Shown here: positions 24,379 through 33,435 of the stretch, in pieces
Numbering within the stretch: position 1 is the first letter of the stretch
How the letters are laid out: each line of letters begins with the position of its first letter
NCBI RefSeq assembly: GCF_001536285.1
Contig: NZ_FAOZ01000003.1
Coordinates: 186,001-250,000 of the forward strand
Reading direction: 5' to 3'
DNA length: 64,000 nt
Origin: Parafrankia irregularis
Lineage (GTDB): Bacteria > Actinomycetota > Actinomycetes > Frankiales > Frankiaceae
Made by a program: the position numbers and the translations under genes
The notes under the pieces: model-generated
Told to the model about the DNA's origin: nothing
Seen by the model: the letters and a program-made list of their open reading frames with translations, nothing else
Databases searched by the model: none

Positions 24379-25799
24379 CGACCACCGAAACCGACCCGGC
24401 AACCGCTGCGAAGGCCACCGAGGTCATCCGGGTCGATCACTTCGTGCGGGGCCGGGTGGTCCCCGGCGGCGCGGTGAACTACCGCTCCCGTGACCTCGGC
24501 GTCGAGTTCGCAACGCCCGAGATCGTGCTTGACGAGTTGGTCACGCCGCGCCGGGAGCTTCCGCCACTGCTCGACGTGCCGATCGAGGAGATCATCGACT
24601 TCCTCGTCACCTGCGGTGAGCGGCTGGTGCTGGAGGAGAACGTCCACCTGCAGCGGGCCGCGGATCTCATCGCCGCCACCAACCCGCTGCCGCGGCGGGT
24701 GATCGAGAACCTGTTCCGCTCCGCACGCCTGCGGCTGACGAAGCGGGCGCTGTGGTCCAGCATCGAGACCAACTTCGCCGACCCGGCGGCGCTCGACGGC
24801 TGGGTCGAGCGGACCGACCACCACGGCCAGCACGGCGCGCTACGTGCCTTCCCACCTCGGATGATCCACATGCTGGCCGGTAACTCGCCGACCGGCTGCA
24901 TCTCCTCGATCGCGCAGGGCGCGCTCGTCAAGGCGGTCAACGTCTTCAAGATGCCCTCGAGCGACCCGTTCACCTGCGTCGCGATGCTGCGGACGATGGC
25001 CGAGGTCGACCCCGACCACCCGGTCGTGCGGTCGATGTCCGCGGTGTACTGGCGGGGCGGCGACGAGCGGATCGAGCGGACGCTCTACCGGCCTCAGTTC
25101 TTCGACCGGATCGTCGCCTGGGGCGGCGGTGACGCCATCAACAACGTGATCAAGTATCTGGGGCCGGGGCTGCAGCTGGTCTCGTTCGACCCGAAGACGT
25201 CGATCTCGATCCTCGGGCCGGAGACCTTCACCTCCGACGCCGTGATCGACGCGGTCGCCGAGGCGGCCGCGGTCGATGTGTCGGTGTTCAACCAGGAGGC
25301 CTGCCTGGCCAGCCGCTTCATCTTCGTCTCGGGTGAGCGCTCCGGCATCGAGACGTTCTGCGCACGACTGCAGTCGCGCCTCGGGGTGGACCGTGAGACC
25401 GCGTCGGAGACGGCGCATCCGCTGCCTGGCGACCTGCGCGACGAGATCCAGATGCTTCAGGTGCTCGACGACGAGGTCAAGGTGTGGGGGCGCCCCGACG
25501 GCCGCGGCCTGGTGGTGCTGACCTCCGACCCGGTGGAGTTCCACCCGAGCAACAAGACGGTCAACGTCGTGCACCTGGACTCGATCGACCAGGCCGTGCG
25601 GTTCGTGAACGTCGCGACCCAGACCATCGGCATGTATCCGCCGGAGCTCAAACGGGCGATGCGCGACCGCCTCGCCAGCGCGGGAGCCCAGCGGGTGGTG
25701 CGCATCGGCGGCGCCGCCAAGCACGTGGAGGGCGGGCCGCACGACGCGATGTTCCCCCTCCAGCGCTTCGTGCACTGGATGTCGGACGAGGACGCCTGA
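24375..25799 (+). CDS. LuxC-like acyl-CoA/acyl-protein reductase
   Basis: A 474-residue protein of the LuxC family, distantly related to aldehyde dehydrogenases. It has LAGNSPTGCISSIAQGALVKAVNVFKMPSSD for NADP(H)/acyl binding and Cys310 in the NQEACLASR motif, equivalent to the acyl-accepting cysteine of LuxC. GGAAKHVEGGPHDAMFPLQRFVHW closes the domain. The enzyme would reduce an activated acyl group to an aldehyde with NADPH. It overlaps the LuxE-like gene (ATGA). An MFS exporter follows after 159 bp, hinting that the aldehyde-derived product may be exported, though that gene may have its own promoter. Confidence 0.85.
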   Translation: MTTTETDPATAAKATEVIRVDHFVRGRVVPGGAVNYRSRDLGVEFATPEIVLDELVTPRRELPPLLDVPIEEIIDFLVTCGERLVLEENVHLQRAADLIAATNPLPRRVIENLFRSARLRLTKRALWSSIETNFADPAALDGWVERTDHHGQHGALRAFPPRMIHMLAGNSPTGCISSIAQGALVKAVNVFKMPSSDPFTCVAMLRTMAEVDPDHPVVRSMSAVYWRGGDERIERTLYRPQFFDRIVAWGGGDAINNVIKYLGPGLQLVSFDPKTSISILGPETFTSDAVIDAVAEAAAVDVSVFNQEACLASRFIFVSGERSGIETFCARLQSRLGVDRETASETAHPLPGDLRDEIQMLQVLDDEVKVWGRPDGRGLVVLTSDPVEFHPSNKTVNVVHLDSIDQAVRFVNVATQTIGMYPPELKRAMRDRLASAGAQRVVRIGGAAKHVEGGPHDAMFPLQRFVHWMSDEDA

Positions 25800-25958
25800 G
25801 CAGGCAGGAAACCGGACCGACCAGCAGACATAACAGCAGGGAGGGCGCCTAACCGGATGCCTGACATATCGGTTTGCCTCTAGGCTTGCTTGCGCGAAGG
25901 TCGGCGGTCCAGTTGGTCGGTGGTCCACCAGCGCCGGCCCTGAAGGTGAGCGATCCTC

Positions 25959-27503
25959 GTGGGTTCCAGCCAGGCCGCCCCGGTCCAGCCTGTCTCCGAC
26001 ACCTCCGTCCGGGCGATTGTGCTGGCGCTCGCCGGCGCGGGCGTCGTCGTCACGATCATGGGCACGGTCATCGTGCCGCTTATCCCGACGCTGCCGGCGC
26101 TGTTGCACACCTCGTCAGCGGCGGACGCCTCCTGGGCGATCACCGCGACGCTGCTGGCCGGGGCGGTCGCCATGCCGGTGGCGGGGCGGCTCGGTGACCT
26201 GCACGGAAAGCGGCGGGTGCTCATCGCCTGCACCTGGGTGATGGTCGTCGGCTCCTCGCTCTGCGCACTCACCAGCGCGCTGGTACCGGTGACCGCCGGG
26301 CGGGCGCTGCAGGGCGTGGGGATGGCGGCGGTCCCGCTCGGCATCAGCATCATGCGTGACGTTCTGCCGCCAGCCCGGCTGCCGGGCGCGATCGCCCTCA
26401 TGAGCTCGTCCTTCGGGGTCGGCGGCGCGCTCGGCCTGCCGATCTCCTCGCTGATCGCGCAGGCCGCCGACTGGCACGTGCTGTTCTGGCTGTGCGCCGG
26501 CTCCGGGGCGGTGTTCGCCGTACTGGTGCGGGTCGTGGTTCCCGAGTCGCCGGTGCGGGCGGTCGGGCGGTTCGACATCGTCGGCGCGCTCGGCCTCACC
26601 GCGGGGCTGCTCGCCATGCTGTTGGCCATCACCAAGGGCAGCAGCTGGGGCTGGGGCAGCGTGACGACGCTGTCCCTGCTCGGCACGGCCGTCGTCGTGC
26701 TCCTCCTGTGGGGCGCCTTCGAGACCCGGGTCGCCGCGCCGCTGGTCGATCTGCGGGCAAGTGCCCAGCGGCCGGTCCTGCTGACCAACCTGTGCGCGCT
26801 GATCGTCGGCTTCGCGATGTACATCATCACCCTGGTCGCGCCCCAGGTGCTGCAGCTGCCCGGGGGGACCGGCTACGGCCTCGGACAGTCGATGCTGGCC
26901 GCGGGTCTGTGGATGGCGCCTGGAGGGCTGGCGATGATGGCCATCGCACCGCTGACCGCGCGGCTCACCGCCGCGCGCGGACCGAAGGTGACCCTGCTCC
27001 TCGGCACGGGGGTGATGGCCGCCGCACATGTCGGCGGGCTCGGGCTGCTCGGCTCCCCCGTTGGAGTGACGGTGTTCAGTCTGGTGAACAGCTGCGGTGT
27101 CTCGTTCGCCTACGCGGCCATGCCGGCGCTGATCATGGGTGCTGTGCCCCCCTCGCAAAGCGCGTCCGCCAACGCGCTGAACAGCCTGTCACGCGCGATC
27201 GGGATGTCGACGGCGAGTGCCGTCGTCGCGGTCGTCCTCGCCCACCTGAAAGTCCCCCTCGGCACCGCCACCGCACCGTCGCTGACCGGGATCAGGGTGT
27301 GCCTGGCCCTGGGGGCCCTGATCGCCGTTGTCGCCGGTCTGGTCGCTCTCACACTCCCCACGGGCGCCGGCCAGCGCTCGTTCCGGGCTGGTTCCGCGGG
27401 GCCATCAGGACCTGCGGCATCCACCGGGTCCGGCGGGTCCGTTGGGTCCGGCCCACGGCCCACGGCCACCGACGACCCCAGCCCCACCTCCGTGACCGCC
27501 TAG
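25959..27503 (+). CDS. MFS transporter, DHA2 (14-TMS, EmrB/QacA) type
   Basis: A 514-residue polytopic membrane protein with about fourteen hydrophobic segments. It shows the MFS loop 2-3 motif GRLGDLHGKRRVL and motif C-like ALQGVGMAAVPLGISIMRD / FGVGGALGLPISSLI. The C-terminal cytoplasmic tail (last 45 residues) is rich in Gly, Ser, Pro and Thr. DHA2 transporters are proton-driven exporters of drugs and metabolites. Start GTG at 25959 after GAAGGTGAG. It converges with the SDR at 27544. Confidence 0.9.
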   Translation: MGSSQAAPVQPVSDTSVRAIVLALAGAGVVVTIMGTVIVPLIPTLPALLHTSSAADASWAITATLLAGAVAMPVAGRLGDLHGKRRVLIACTWVMVVGSSLCALTSALVPVTAGRALQGVGMAAVPLGISIMRDVLPPARLPGAIALMSSSFGVGGALGLPISSLIAQAADWHVLFWLCAGSGAVFAVLVRVVVPESPVRAVGRFDIVGALGLTAGLLAMLLAITKGSSWGWGSVTTLSLLGTAVVVLLLWGAFETRVAAPLVDLRASAQRPVLLTNLCALIVGFAMYIITLVAPQVLQLPGGTGYGLGQSMLAAGLWMAPGGLAMMAIAPLTARLTAARGPKVTLLLGTGVMAAAHVGGLGLLGSPVGVTVFSLVNSCGVSFAYAAMPALIMGAVPPSQSASANALNSLSRAIGMSTASAVVAVVLAHLKVPLGTATAPSLTGIRVCLALGALIAVVAGLVALTLPTGAGQRSFRAGSAGPSGPAASTGSGGSVGSGPRPTATDDPSPTSVTA

Positions 27504-27543
27504 CTGGCGATGGGAGGCGGGGCCGGGGCGCAGGCCCGGGGTG

Positions 27544-28302
27544 TCAGGTGTTGCGACCGCCGTTCACGCCGAAGACCTGGCCGGTGATGTAACCGGCCTC
27601 GTCACGAACGAGGAACGCGCACGCCGCCGCGATGTCCTCCGGCTGGCCGATCCGGCCGACCGGGGTCCTCGCGGTCTGCTGCTCGACGTTCATCACGCCG
27701 TTCTTCTCCGCGTCGCGCAGCATCGGGGTGTCGATGAAGCCCGGCGGGATCGTGTTGACGGTGATGCCCCGCGGGCCGAACTCGAGCGCGAGGACCTTCG
27801 TGAGGCCCACGACCCCTGACTTCGCCGAGACGTAGGCGCCCAGCCGCGGGGAGCCGCTGTGGACGCTGGACGAGGAGATGTTGACGATGCGTCCCCAGCC
27901 CTCCTCCAGCATGGCGGGAAGCACCGCCTGGCAGCAGTGGAAGACGCTGTCCAGGTTGATGGAGATCGACCGGCTCCAGGTCTCGAAGCTGAGGTCGAGG
28001 AAGGGGCTGGCCGGTGTCATGCCGGCGTTGTTCACCAGGATCGTCGGCCGGCCGAGCTCGTCACGGGTCCGCTCGACCCCGGTGTCGATCGCGGCCCGGT
28101 CCGTGACGTCGACGGGGTAGCCGCGGGCCCGGCCACCGGTGGCCTCGATCGAGGCCGCCGCGGCCGCGGCGGCCTCGCCGTCGATATCGAAGATCGCGAT
28201 GCTCGCCCCTTCCCGGGCGAGCCGGCGGGCGATCGCCAGCCCGATCCCCGAGGCGCCGCCCGTGACGATGGCCGTGCGCGCGCGCGCCGTGTCCACGTTC
28301 AC
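27544..28302 (-). CDS. short-chain dehydrogenase/reductase (FabG-like)
   Basis: A 252-residue classical SDR: TAIVTGGASGIGLAIARRLA, LVNNAGMTPASPF, ISSSSVHSG with catalytic Ser, YVSAKSGVVGLTK with Tyr and Lys, and C-terminal AGYITGQVFGVNGGRNT. Probably an NAD(P)-dependent 3-hydroxyacyl or alcohol dehydrogenase. GTG 28302 overlaps the stop of the TauD-like dioxygenase (GTGA). It is the last gene of the long minus-strand run and is followed by convergent MFS DNA. Confidence 0.9.
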   Translation of the reverse strand: MNVDTARARTAIVTGGASGIGLAIARRLAREGASIAIFDIDGEAAAAAAASIEATGGRARGYPVDVTDRAAIDTGVERTRDELGRPTILVNNAGMTPASPFLDLSFETWSRSISINLDSVFHCCQAVLPAMLEEGWGRIVNISSSSVHSGSPRLGAYVSAKSGVVGLTKVLALEFGPRGITVNTIPPGFIDTPMLRDAEKNGVMNVEQQTARTPVGRIGQPEDIAAACAFLVRDEAGYITGQVFGVNGGRNT

Positions 28303-29138
28303 TGGATCGGCTCGTCGCCGGCGAGGGTCGTCCGGTACATCCGGCGGGGCACGTCCGGGTCGAACGGGCGAACGCGGTGCACCAGGCCCCGGTTGTCCCA
28401 GATCACCATGTCGCCCTGGGTCCAGGTGTGCGACAGCACCCGGTCCGGGGTGGTGGCGCGCCGCTCCAGCTCGTCGAGCAGCGCCCGGCCCTCGGTCTCG
28501 TCCATACCGGCGATGTGCGACGTCGTCGACCCGAACACCAGCGAACGCCGCCCCGACTCGTGCCGCCACACCAGCGGGTGCTCCTTCGCCGGGCGCTTCG
28601 CCCAGTCCGCGCGCTGTTCCGGAGTCGGATTCGGGTAGGCCGGCCGCAGGATCGCCTCCAGCGTGTGAATGACCCGCAGCTTGCCGAACTCCTCCTTCTC
28701 CTGCGCCGAAAGGGCGTCGTAGGCGGCGTAGGTGCTGGCGAACTCCGTCTCGCCGCCGCTGTCGGTGACCACACCACCGCTCATCACCGACGCCTTCGGC
28801 GGATTGCCCGGGTCGAGCGCCCCGTCGAGGTGCCAGGCGGTGTTCCCGCGGAAGTAGTCCGACCGCGGGTTCGACGGATCCCAGTTGATCTCCATGATCT
28901 CCGGGAAGTCCAACGGCGGCGTCTTCGGGAAGGTCAGCAGCTCACCGAGCCGCTGGCAGAACGCGACCTGAGTGGCGTAGTCGAGGTTCAGCTCGCGGAA
29001 GAGCAGGACGCCGTGCTCCTCCAGCGCGTCCAGGCAGGCTCCGGGCAGGTCCTCGTCGTGCAGGAGCCGGTCCGCGTCGGCGTCGAGTACCTCCGCCCCG
29101 ACGTACTCCCCCAGCTTCTGTGTGACCAGAGTGGCCAT
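28299..29138 (-). CDS. TauD/TfdA-family Fe(II)/2-oxoglutarate dioxygenase
   Basis: A 279-residue dioxygenase. The iron-binding facial triad is visible as His103-x-Asp105 (TAWHLDGAL) and His254 (RGLVHR), with Arg266 in RRMYRTTL for the 2-oxoglutarate carboxylate. Such enzymes hydroxylate aliphatic substrates next to acids, sulfonates or CoA esters, making succinate and CO2. ATG 29138 follows GGGAG at suitable spacing. It lies between an acyl-CoA ligase upstream and an SDR downstream (GTGA overlap), so its substrate may be an acyl-CoA or related carboxylate. Confidence 0.9.
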   Translation of the reverse strand: MATLVTQKLGEYVGAEVLDADADRLLHDEDLPGACLDALEEHGVLLFRELNLDYATQVAFCQRLGELLTFPKTPPLDFPEIMEINWDPSNPRSDYFRGNTAWHLDGALDPGNPPKASVMSGGVVTDSGGETEFASTYAAYDALSAQEKEEFGKLRVIHTLEAILRPAYPNPTPEQRADWAKRPAKEHPLVWRHESGRRSLVFGSTTSHIAGMDETEGRALLDELERRATTPDRVLSHTWTQGDMVIWDNRGLVHRVRPFDPDVPRRMYRTTLAGDEPIQ

Positions 29139-29188
29139 CGTCAAAGCTCCCTTCTCAGAGCACTCCGTTTCTCAAAAAATCCTGTTCC

Positions 29189-30946
29189 TCAGAGCACTCC
29201 CACGCTTTCCAGGCGGTCCGCGGCCAGCTTGCGCAGATCGGCGGTCTTCACCTTCGCGGTGCCGGTGAGGGTGATGTCGGCCTCGTCGAAGAAAAGGACC
29301 TGGCGCGGGACCTTGTAACTCGCCAGCCGCTCCCGCAGGAACCCGCGGATCTCCTCCGCGCCGACGTCCGTGCCGTCGTGGAGAACGACGCAGGCGACCA
29401 CCATCTCGCCGAGGGTCTCGTGCGGCACGCCGACGGTGAGGCCGACCTTCACCCCGGGGCAGGATTTCAGTGCCTCGTCCACCTCACGGGGCGAGACGTT
29501 GGCACCTCCGGTCTTGATGATGTCGTTCAGCCGGCCCTTCCAGAAAAGCAGGCCGTCATCGTCGAGATAGCCGCCGTCGCCGGTCCGGAAGTAGCCTTCG
29601 GCGTCGAGGGTCTCGTCCAGTGGGATGCCGAGGTAGCCGAGCATGAGCGTCGGGCCCTTGACGCAGATCTCGCCCTGCTCGCCTCGCGGCAGCACCTGGC
29701 CCGTCAGCGGGTCGACGATCTTGACGGTCACCCCGGGCAGGGCCGGGCCGCTGCTGCCCCGGTGCGTCTCGGGCGGGGTGTTCGCCGGGAAGCAGGTGGT
29801 GAGCGTGAAGGTCTCGGTGTTGCCGTAGGCGTGGCCCGGCTCGTGCCAGTTCGCCGACACGGTGGGGTGACGGGCGAGCGCGGTGGCGGTGTCGACGAAC
29901 CGCATGGCGCTGAGGTCGACGTCCTTCCAGTTGGGCGCCGACTCCAGCTGCGCCCACTGGTGTGGCCAGGCGAACGGGAAGTTGACCCGCTCCGCCTGCA
30001 TGAGCTCCAGCGACTCCTCGGGGACCATCGTCGCCTGCAGGACGACCGACCCACCGGTGGAGAAGGTGGAGCCCAGGACCATTCCGAAATTACCCGACCA
30101 GAAGAAGCCGTTGGCGGCCCAGCTGCGGAGGTCGTCCGACGGCTCGAACCGGTACATGCGCCGGAACCGCCACAGCTGGATGGCGATGCCCCGGTGCGAG
30201 TTCAGGATGCCCTTCGGCTTGCTGGTGGTGCCGGAGGAGAAGAACAGCGCCGCCAGGTCGCTGGGTGCCACCGACGCCGCGGTCGCCTCCACCAGCTCCC
30301 GCGGCTCGTCACGCCCGTGGGCCAGGAAGTCCGCCCAGGACTCGATCGCGCCACCCGCGCCACCCGCCGCACCCGGTGCACCCGTCCCGCCGGCTGCACC
30401 GGGCCCGCCGATCACGGCGAGGCGGCGCAGGAACGGGAAGCGGGCGGACTGGAGCTCGCCGGGGCGAGCCTTGCCGATCTCCGGCTCGAGCTCCGTCAGC
30501 ACGGCCGCGAAGTCCTTCTTCACCACCATCTGCTCGAACAGCAGCACCGACGTCCCGGAGACCTGGAGCAGGTGCTCGAGCTCGGCCGCCGTCGAGAAGG
30601 TGCTGAGCACGACGGCGACCCCGCCGGCGAGGGTGACCCCGAAGACCGCCGAGATCCACTCCGGGCGGTTCGTCATGAGGACGCCGACCCGGGAGTCCTT
30701 GCCGGCGCCGACCGCGCGCAGAGCGCTGGCGACCTCGACCGCGCGGTCCCACAGCTGGGTGTAGGTCCAGCGCTCGACTCCGTCGGCCGTGCGCCACACC
30801 AGGGCCTCGCGGTCACCGTAGGTCGCGGTGACCTCCCGGAGGAAGCCGGGCAGGGTCAGCGACCCCAGGCCCGGCTCCTCGGCCAGCGGCGGACCCGAAA
30901 CGACGGACGGTAACCAGGTGGAGTCGTTCGCGTTCACCGTGGTCAT
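29189..30946 (-). CDS. acyl-CoA ligase (AMP-binding)
   Basis: A 585-residue ANL enzyme: FSSGTTSKPKGILNSHRG phosphate loop, AYGNTETFTLTT as A5, GYFRTGDGGYLDDDG with the ribose Asp, GRLNDIIKTGGANVSPREVDE, and the C-terminal lysine in LTGTAKVKTADLRK. A Gly/Ala-rich insertion (GGPGAAGGTGAPGAAGGAGG region, about residues 195-215) is unusual. It would activate a fatty or aromatic acid to its CoA ester. The MaoC-like gene ends five bases upstream, so both are on one message. Confidence 0.9.
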   Translation of the reverse strand: MTTVNANDSTWLPSVVSGPPLAEEPGLGSLTLPGFLREVTATYGDREALVWRTADGVERWTYTQLWDRAVEVASALRAVGAGKDSRVGVLMTNRPEWISAVFGVTLAGGVAVVLSTFSTAAELEHLLQVSGTSVLLFEQMVVKKDFAAVLTELEPEIGKARPGELQSARFPFLRRLAVIGGPGAAGGTGAPGAAGGAGGAIESWADFLAHGRDEPRELVEATAASVAPSDLAALFFSSGTTSKPKGILNSHRGIAIQLWRFRRMYRFEPSDDLRSWAANGFFWSGNFGMVLGSTFSTGGSVVLQATMVPEESLELMQAERVNFPFAWPHQWAQLESAPNWKDVDLSAMRFVDTATALARHPTVSANWHEPGHAYGNTETFTLTTCFPANTPPETHRGSSGPALPGVTVKIVDPLTGQVLPRGEQGEICVKGPTLMLGYLGIPLDETLDAEGYFRTGDGGYLDDDGLLFWKGRLNDIIKTGGANVSPREVDEALKSCPGVKVGLTVGVPHETLGEMVVACVVLHDGTDVGAEEIRGFLRERLASYKVPRQVLFFDEADITLTGTAKVKTADLRKLAADRLESVGVL

Positions 30947-30951
30947 TCGGC

Positions 30952-32175
30952 TCAGTCCCCGGTGATTTCGCGCTCGGCGGCGTACGGGAGCTCGACCTCC
31001 GCGGTGCAGTCCACGAGCAGGACGCCCTCCTGGTTGGTCAGGCGCAGCCGCACCTGGACCAGCGGGACGCCCCAGACGGACCCCTCCTCCTTGCCGACGA
31101 CCTCGGCGTCGAAGTAGGTGACGTCCCCTTCGAACGCCGGCCCGCGGAAGCTCGCCCTGGTGTGGCGGACCATGCCCTCGTGGCCGGCCCAGTAGGCGAG
31201 GTAGTCGGTGCACCAGGCGCCCATCGTGGCGCCGTAGCCGTAGGCGCGGGCCATGCCGACGTCGCTGGCGCGGTCGGCGTCGATGTGGCCGCGCGACGGG
31301 CCGACGTAGAGGCCGTCGCGCAGCCGCGGGTCGATCTTGGCGCCTTCCTCGTCGAAGCCGAAGCCCTCGGTCCAGCCCGGGTCCTGGTAGACCCAGGGGT
31401 CCTCGATGCCGGGCGGCGCGACCCAGCCGAAGGTGCCCCAGATGTTGAACAGGAACGCCCGGTACTCGGTGGTGAAGCTGGCGATGCTGTGCGGGCCGAT
31501 GACACGGCGCGGCAGCACGTCGCCGACCTTCACCTCCTCGAACGCCGGGGACACACCGTCCCGGTTCGACAGCAGCCAGGAGTGACGCAGCTTGTCGATC
31601 TCAGCGAGCTCGGTCTGCGTCCAGCGCTTGATCTCGCCGAGCTGGCTCTCGTACATGCCGCGCTTCTCCGCCTCGGCGGCGAGGTAGCGGATGGCGGTCG
31701 AGCGCTCGCGGGCGACCAGGTCACCGACCTGGTTGTGGTGCACGGTGTCGCCGCGGGAGAACATCGTCGGCCCGGCGAACTTGGTCTCGGCGACCTTGTA
31801 GTCGTGGAACCGGCGCTTCTGGTAGAGCTTGTCGCCGACCCGCACCCGGGTGCCGTAGAACCACCACTCCTCGCCGCCGAAGATCAGGTGGCTGCCGGGA
31901 ATGTAGCCCACGCAGGCCGGGGCCGCACCGTGGCCGTAGTCGAGCCCGACAGCGATCGACTGCGGCGCGATGATGCCACCGAACTTGGTCTTCTTCGCGA
32001 ACTGCTCATCCCAGTGCAACGGGTTGGGGTAGTCCATCGCCATCACCCAGCGGCGGATGTCGCTCGCCTGGCACGGCTCCCACAGCTGCCCGCCGCCGAT
32101 GGGCTTGCCCACCCGGTGCTCGACGTCGGTGAGGTCCAGTTCGAGGGCCTCGGGGTTCTCCAATGCCTCACTCAT
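30952..32175 (-). CDS. MaoC-like double hot-dog hydratase/dehydratase
   Basis: A 407-residue protein with two hot-dog folds. The first carries MDYPNPLHWDEQFAKKTKFGGIIAP, matching the hydratase-2 pattern (Asp...Asn-Pro...His) that holds the catalytic Asp/His. The second has RASDVGMARAYGYGATMGAW and FRGPAFEGDVTYFDAEVVG. Members hydrate 2-enoyl-CoA to 3-hydroxyacyl-CoA. The large size and aromatic-rich second half resemble steroid/bulky-acyl hydratases of actinobacteria. ATG 32175 follows GGGGAG. Confidence 0.82.
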   Translation of the reverse strand: MSEALENPEALELDLTDVEHRVGKPIGGGQLWEPCQASDIRRWVMAMDYPNPLHWDEQFAKKTKFGGIIAPQSIAVGLDYGHGAAPACVGYIPGSHLIFGGEEWWFYGTRVRVGDKLYQKRRFHDYKVAETKFAGPTMFSRGDTVHHNQVGDLVARERSTAIRYLAAEAEKRGMYESQLGEIKRWTQTELAEIDKLRHSWLLSNRDGVSPAFEEVKVGDVLPRRVIGPHSIASFTTEYRAFLFNIWGTFGWVAPPGIEDPWVYQDPGWTEGFGFDEEGAKIDPRLRDGLYVGPSRGHIDADRASDVGMARAYGYGATMGAWCTDYLAYWAGHEGMVRHTRASFRGPAFEGDVTYFDAEVVGKEEGSVWGVPLVQVRLRLTNQEGVLLVDCTAEVELPYAAEREITGD

Positions 32176-32193
32176 GCTCTGCGTGCTCCCCTG

Positions 32194-33177
32194 CTACCGG
32201 TTGACGTCGACGACGATGCGGCCGCGGACCTTGCCGTCGAGCAGTTGGCCGGCGGCGGCGATGACGTCGCCCAGCGCGATCTCCTCGGCGATCAGCTCCA
32301 GTGCCTTCGGGTCCAGGTCCGCCGCGAGCCGCGACCAGGCGGCCAGGCGCGGGGTGGACGGCGCCATCACGCTGTCGATCCCGAGCAGAGAAACCCCGCG
32401 CAGGATGAACGGGGCGACCGAGGCGGGGAAATCCATGCCCTGGGCGTTGCCGCAGGCGGCGATGGCACCGCCGTAACGGGTCTGCGCGGTGGCGTTGGCC
32501 AGGGTCTGGCTGCCGACGGTGTCGACGACGCCGGCCCAGCGCTCCTTCTGCATCGGCTTGCCCTTCTCGGACAGCTCCGCGCGATCCAGCACCGTCACCG
32601 CACCGAGCTCGGCGAGGTAGTCGGCCTCCGAGGCCTTCCCCGTCGCCGCCGCGACCTTGAACCCCGCCTTGGTGAGCAGGGCCACCGCGACGCTGCCGAC
32701 GCCGCCGGTCGCGCCGGTCACCAGCACCTCGCCCTGCTCGGGACGGACGCCGAACTTCAGCAGGGCGTCCACGCAGAGACTCGCGGTGTAGCCGGCGGTA
32801 CCGATCGCCATCGACTGGCGGGGGGTGAACGCGGACGGCAGCGGCACCAGCCAGTCGCCCTTGAGGCGGGCGCGCTGGGCGAGGCCGCCCCAGTGCGTCT
32901 CGCCGACGCCCCAGCCGTTGTGCACGACCCGGTCGCCGGGCTTCCAGGCCGGATGCGAGCTGTCGGTGACGACGCCGACCAGGTCGATGCCGGGCACCAT
33001 CGGGAACTTCCGCACCACGGGCAGCTTGCCGGTGATGGCCAGGCCGTCCTTGTAGTTCAGCGTCGAGTACTCGACTTCTACGGTGACGTCACCTTCCGGA
33101 AGCGCCGCCTCGTCCAGACTCGTGACGCTGACGGACTGACCGGACTCACCTTTTTCGATGAGGATCGCAGAGAACAT
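32194..33177 (-). CDS. acuI: acrylyl-CoA reductase AcuI/YhdH-type MDR
   Basis: A 327-residue zinc-free medium-chain reductase. It has [34 protein letters not shown] near the start, [14 protein letters not shown], and the NADP motif [16 protein letters not shown], all hallmarks of the AcuI/YhdH group. These reduce acrylyl-CoA or other enoyl-CoA/quinone-like substrates with NADPH. Within this catabolic run it may remove a C3 unit or reduce an enoyl intermediate. ATG 33177 is chosen over an upstream GTG. The gene symbol rests on family resemblance only. Confidence 0.82.
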   Translation of the reverse strand: MFSAILIEKGESGQSVSVTSLDEAALPEGDVTVEVEYSTLNYKDGLAITGKLPVVRKFPMVPGIDLVGVVTDSSHPAWKPGDRVVHNGWGVGETHWGGLAQRARLKGDWLVPLPSAFTPRQSMAIGTAGYTASLCVDALLKFGVRPEQGEVLVTGATGGVGSVAVALLTKAGFKVAAATGKASEADYLAELGAVTVLDRAELSEKGKPMQKERWAGVVDTVGSQTLANATAQTRYGGAIAACGNAQGMDFPASVAPFILRGVSLLGIDSVMAPSTPRLAAWSRLAADLDPKALELIAEEIALGDVIAAAGQLLDGKVRGRIVVDVNR

Positions 33178-33293
33178 CGGAGAACCCAAGCCCTTTCTCA
33201 CAGGTTAGCCTTCTCCGTCGCACCGCCCACGGACCACGGTCAGCGATGCCGCGGTTTCGTGTCGACGACGGAAAAGGCTGAGCGTTTGCGTGA

Positions 33294-33308
33294 CCCCCGC
33301 GACGGGGG
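33294..33308 (-). terminator. short GC hairpin downstream of aldehyde dehydrogenase
   Basis: CCCCCG (33294-33299) and CGGGGG (33303-33308) form a 6-bp stem with a 3-nt loop in the 258-bp gap between the aldehyde dehydrogenase and AcuI-like genes. It may divide the long run into separate transcripts; evidence is weak. Confidence 0.35.
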
Positions 33309-33435
33309 CACGTTTCAGTGCCGCACCACACCATCGGCGCCGTGCCGCAGGCCTTCCCACGGCACGGCGCGCGTTGTCCGGCCCTGCCCGTCCCTCACGC
33401 TCACAAGAGACGAAGCGAAAGGAGCGGCAGGGCGC

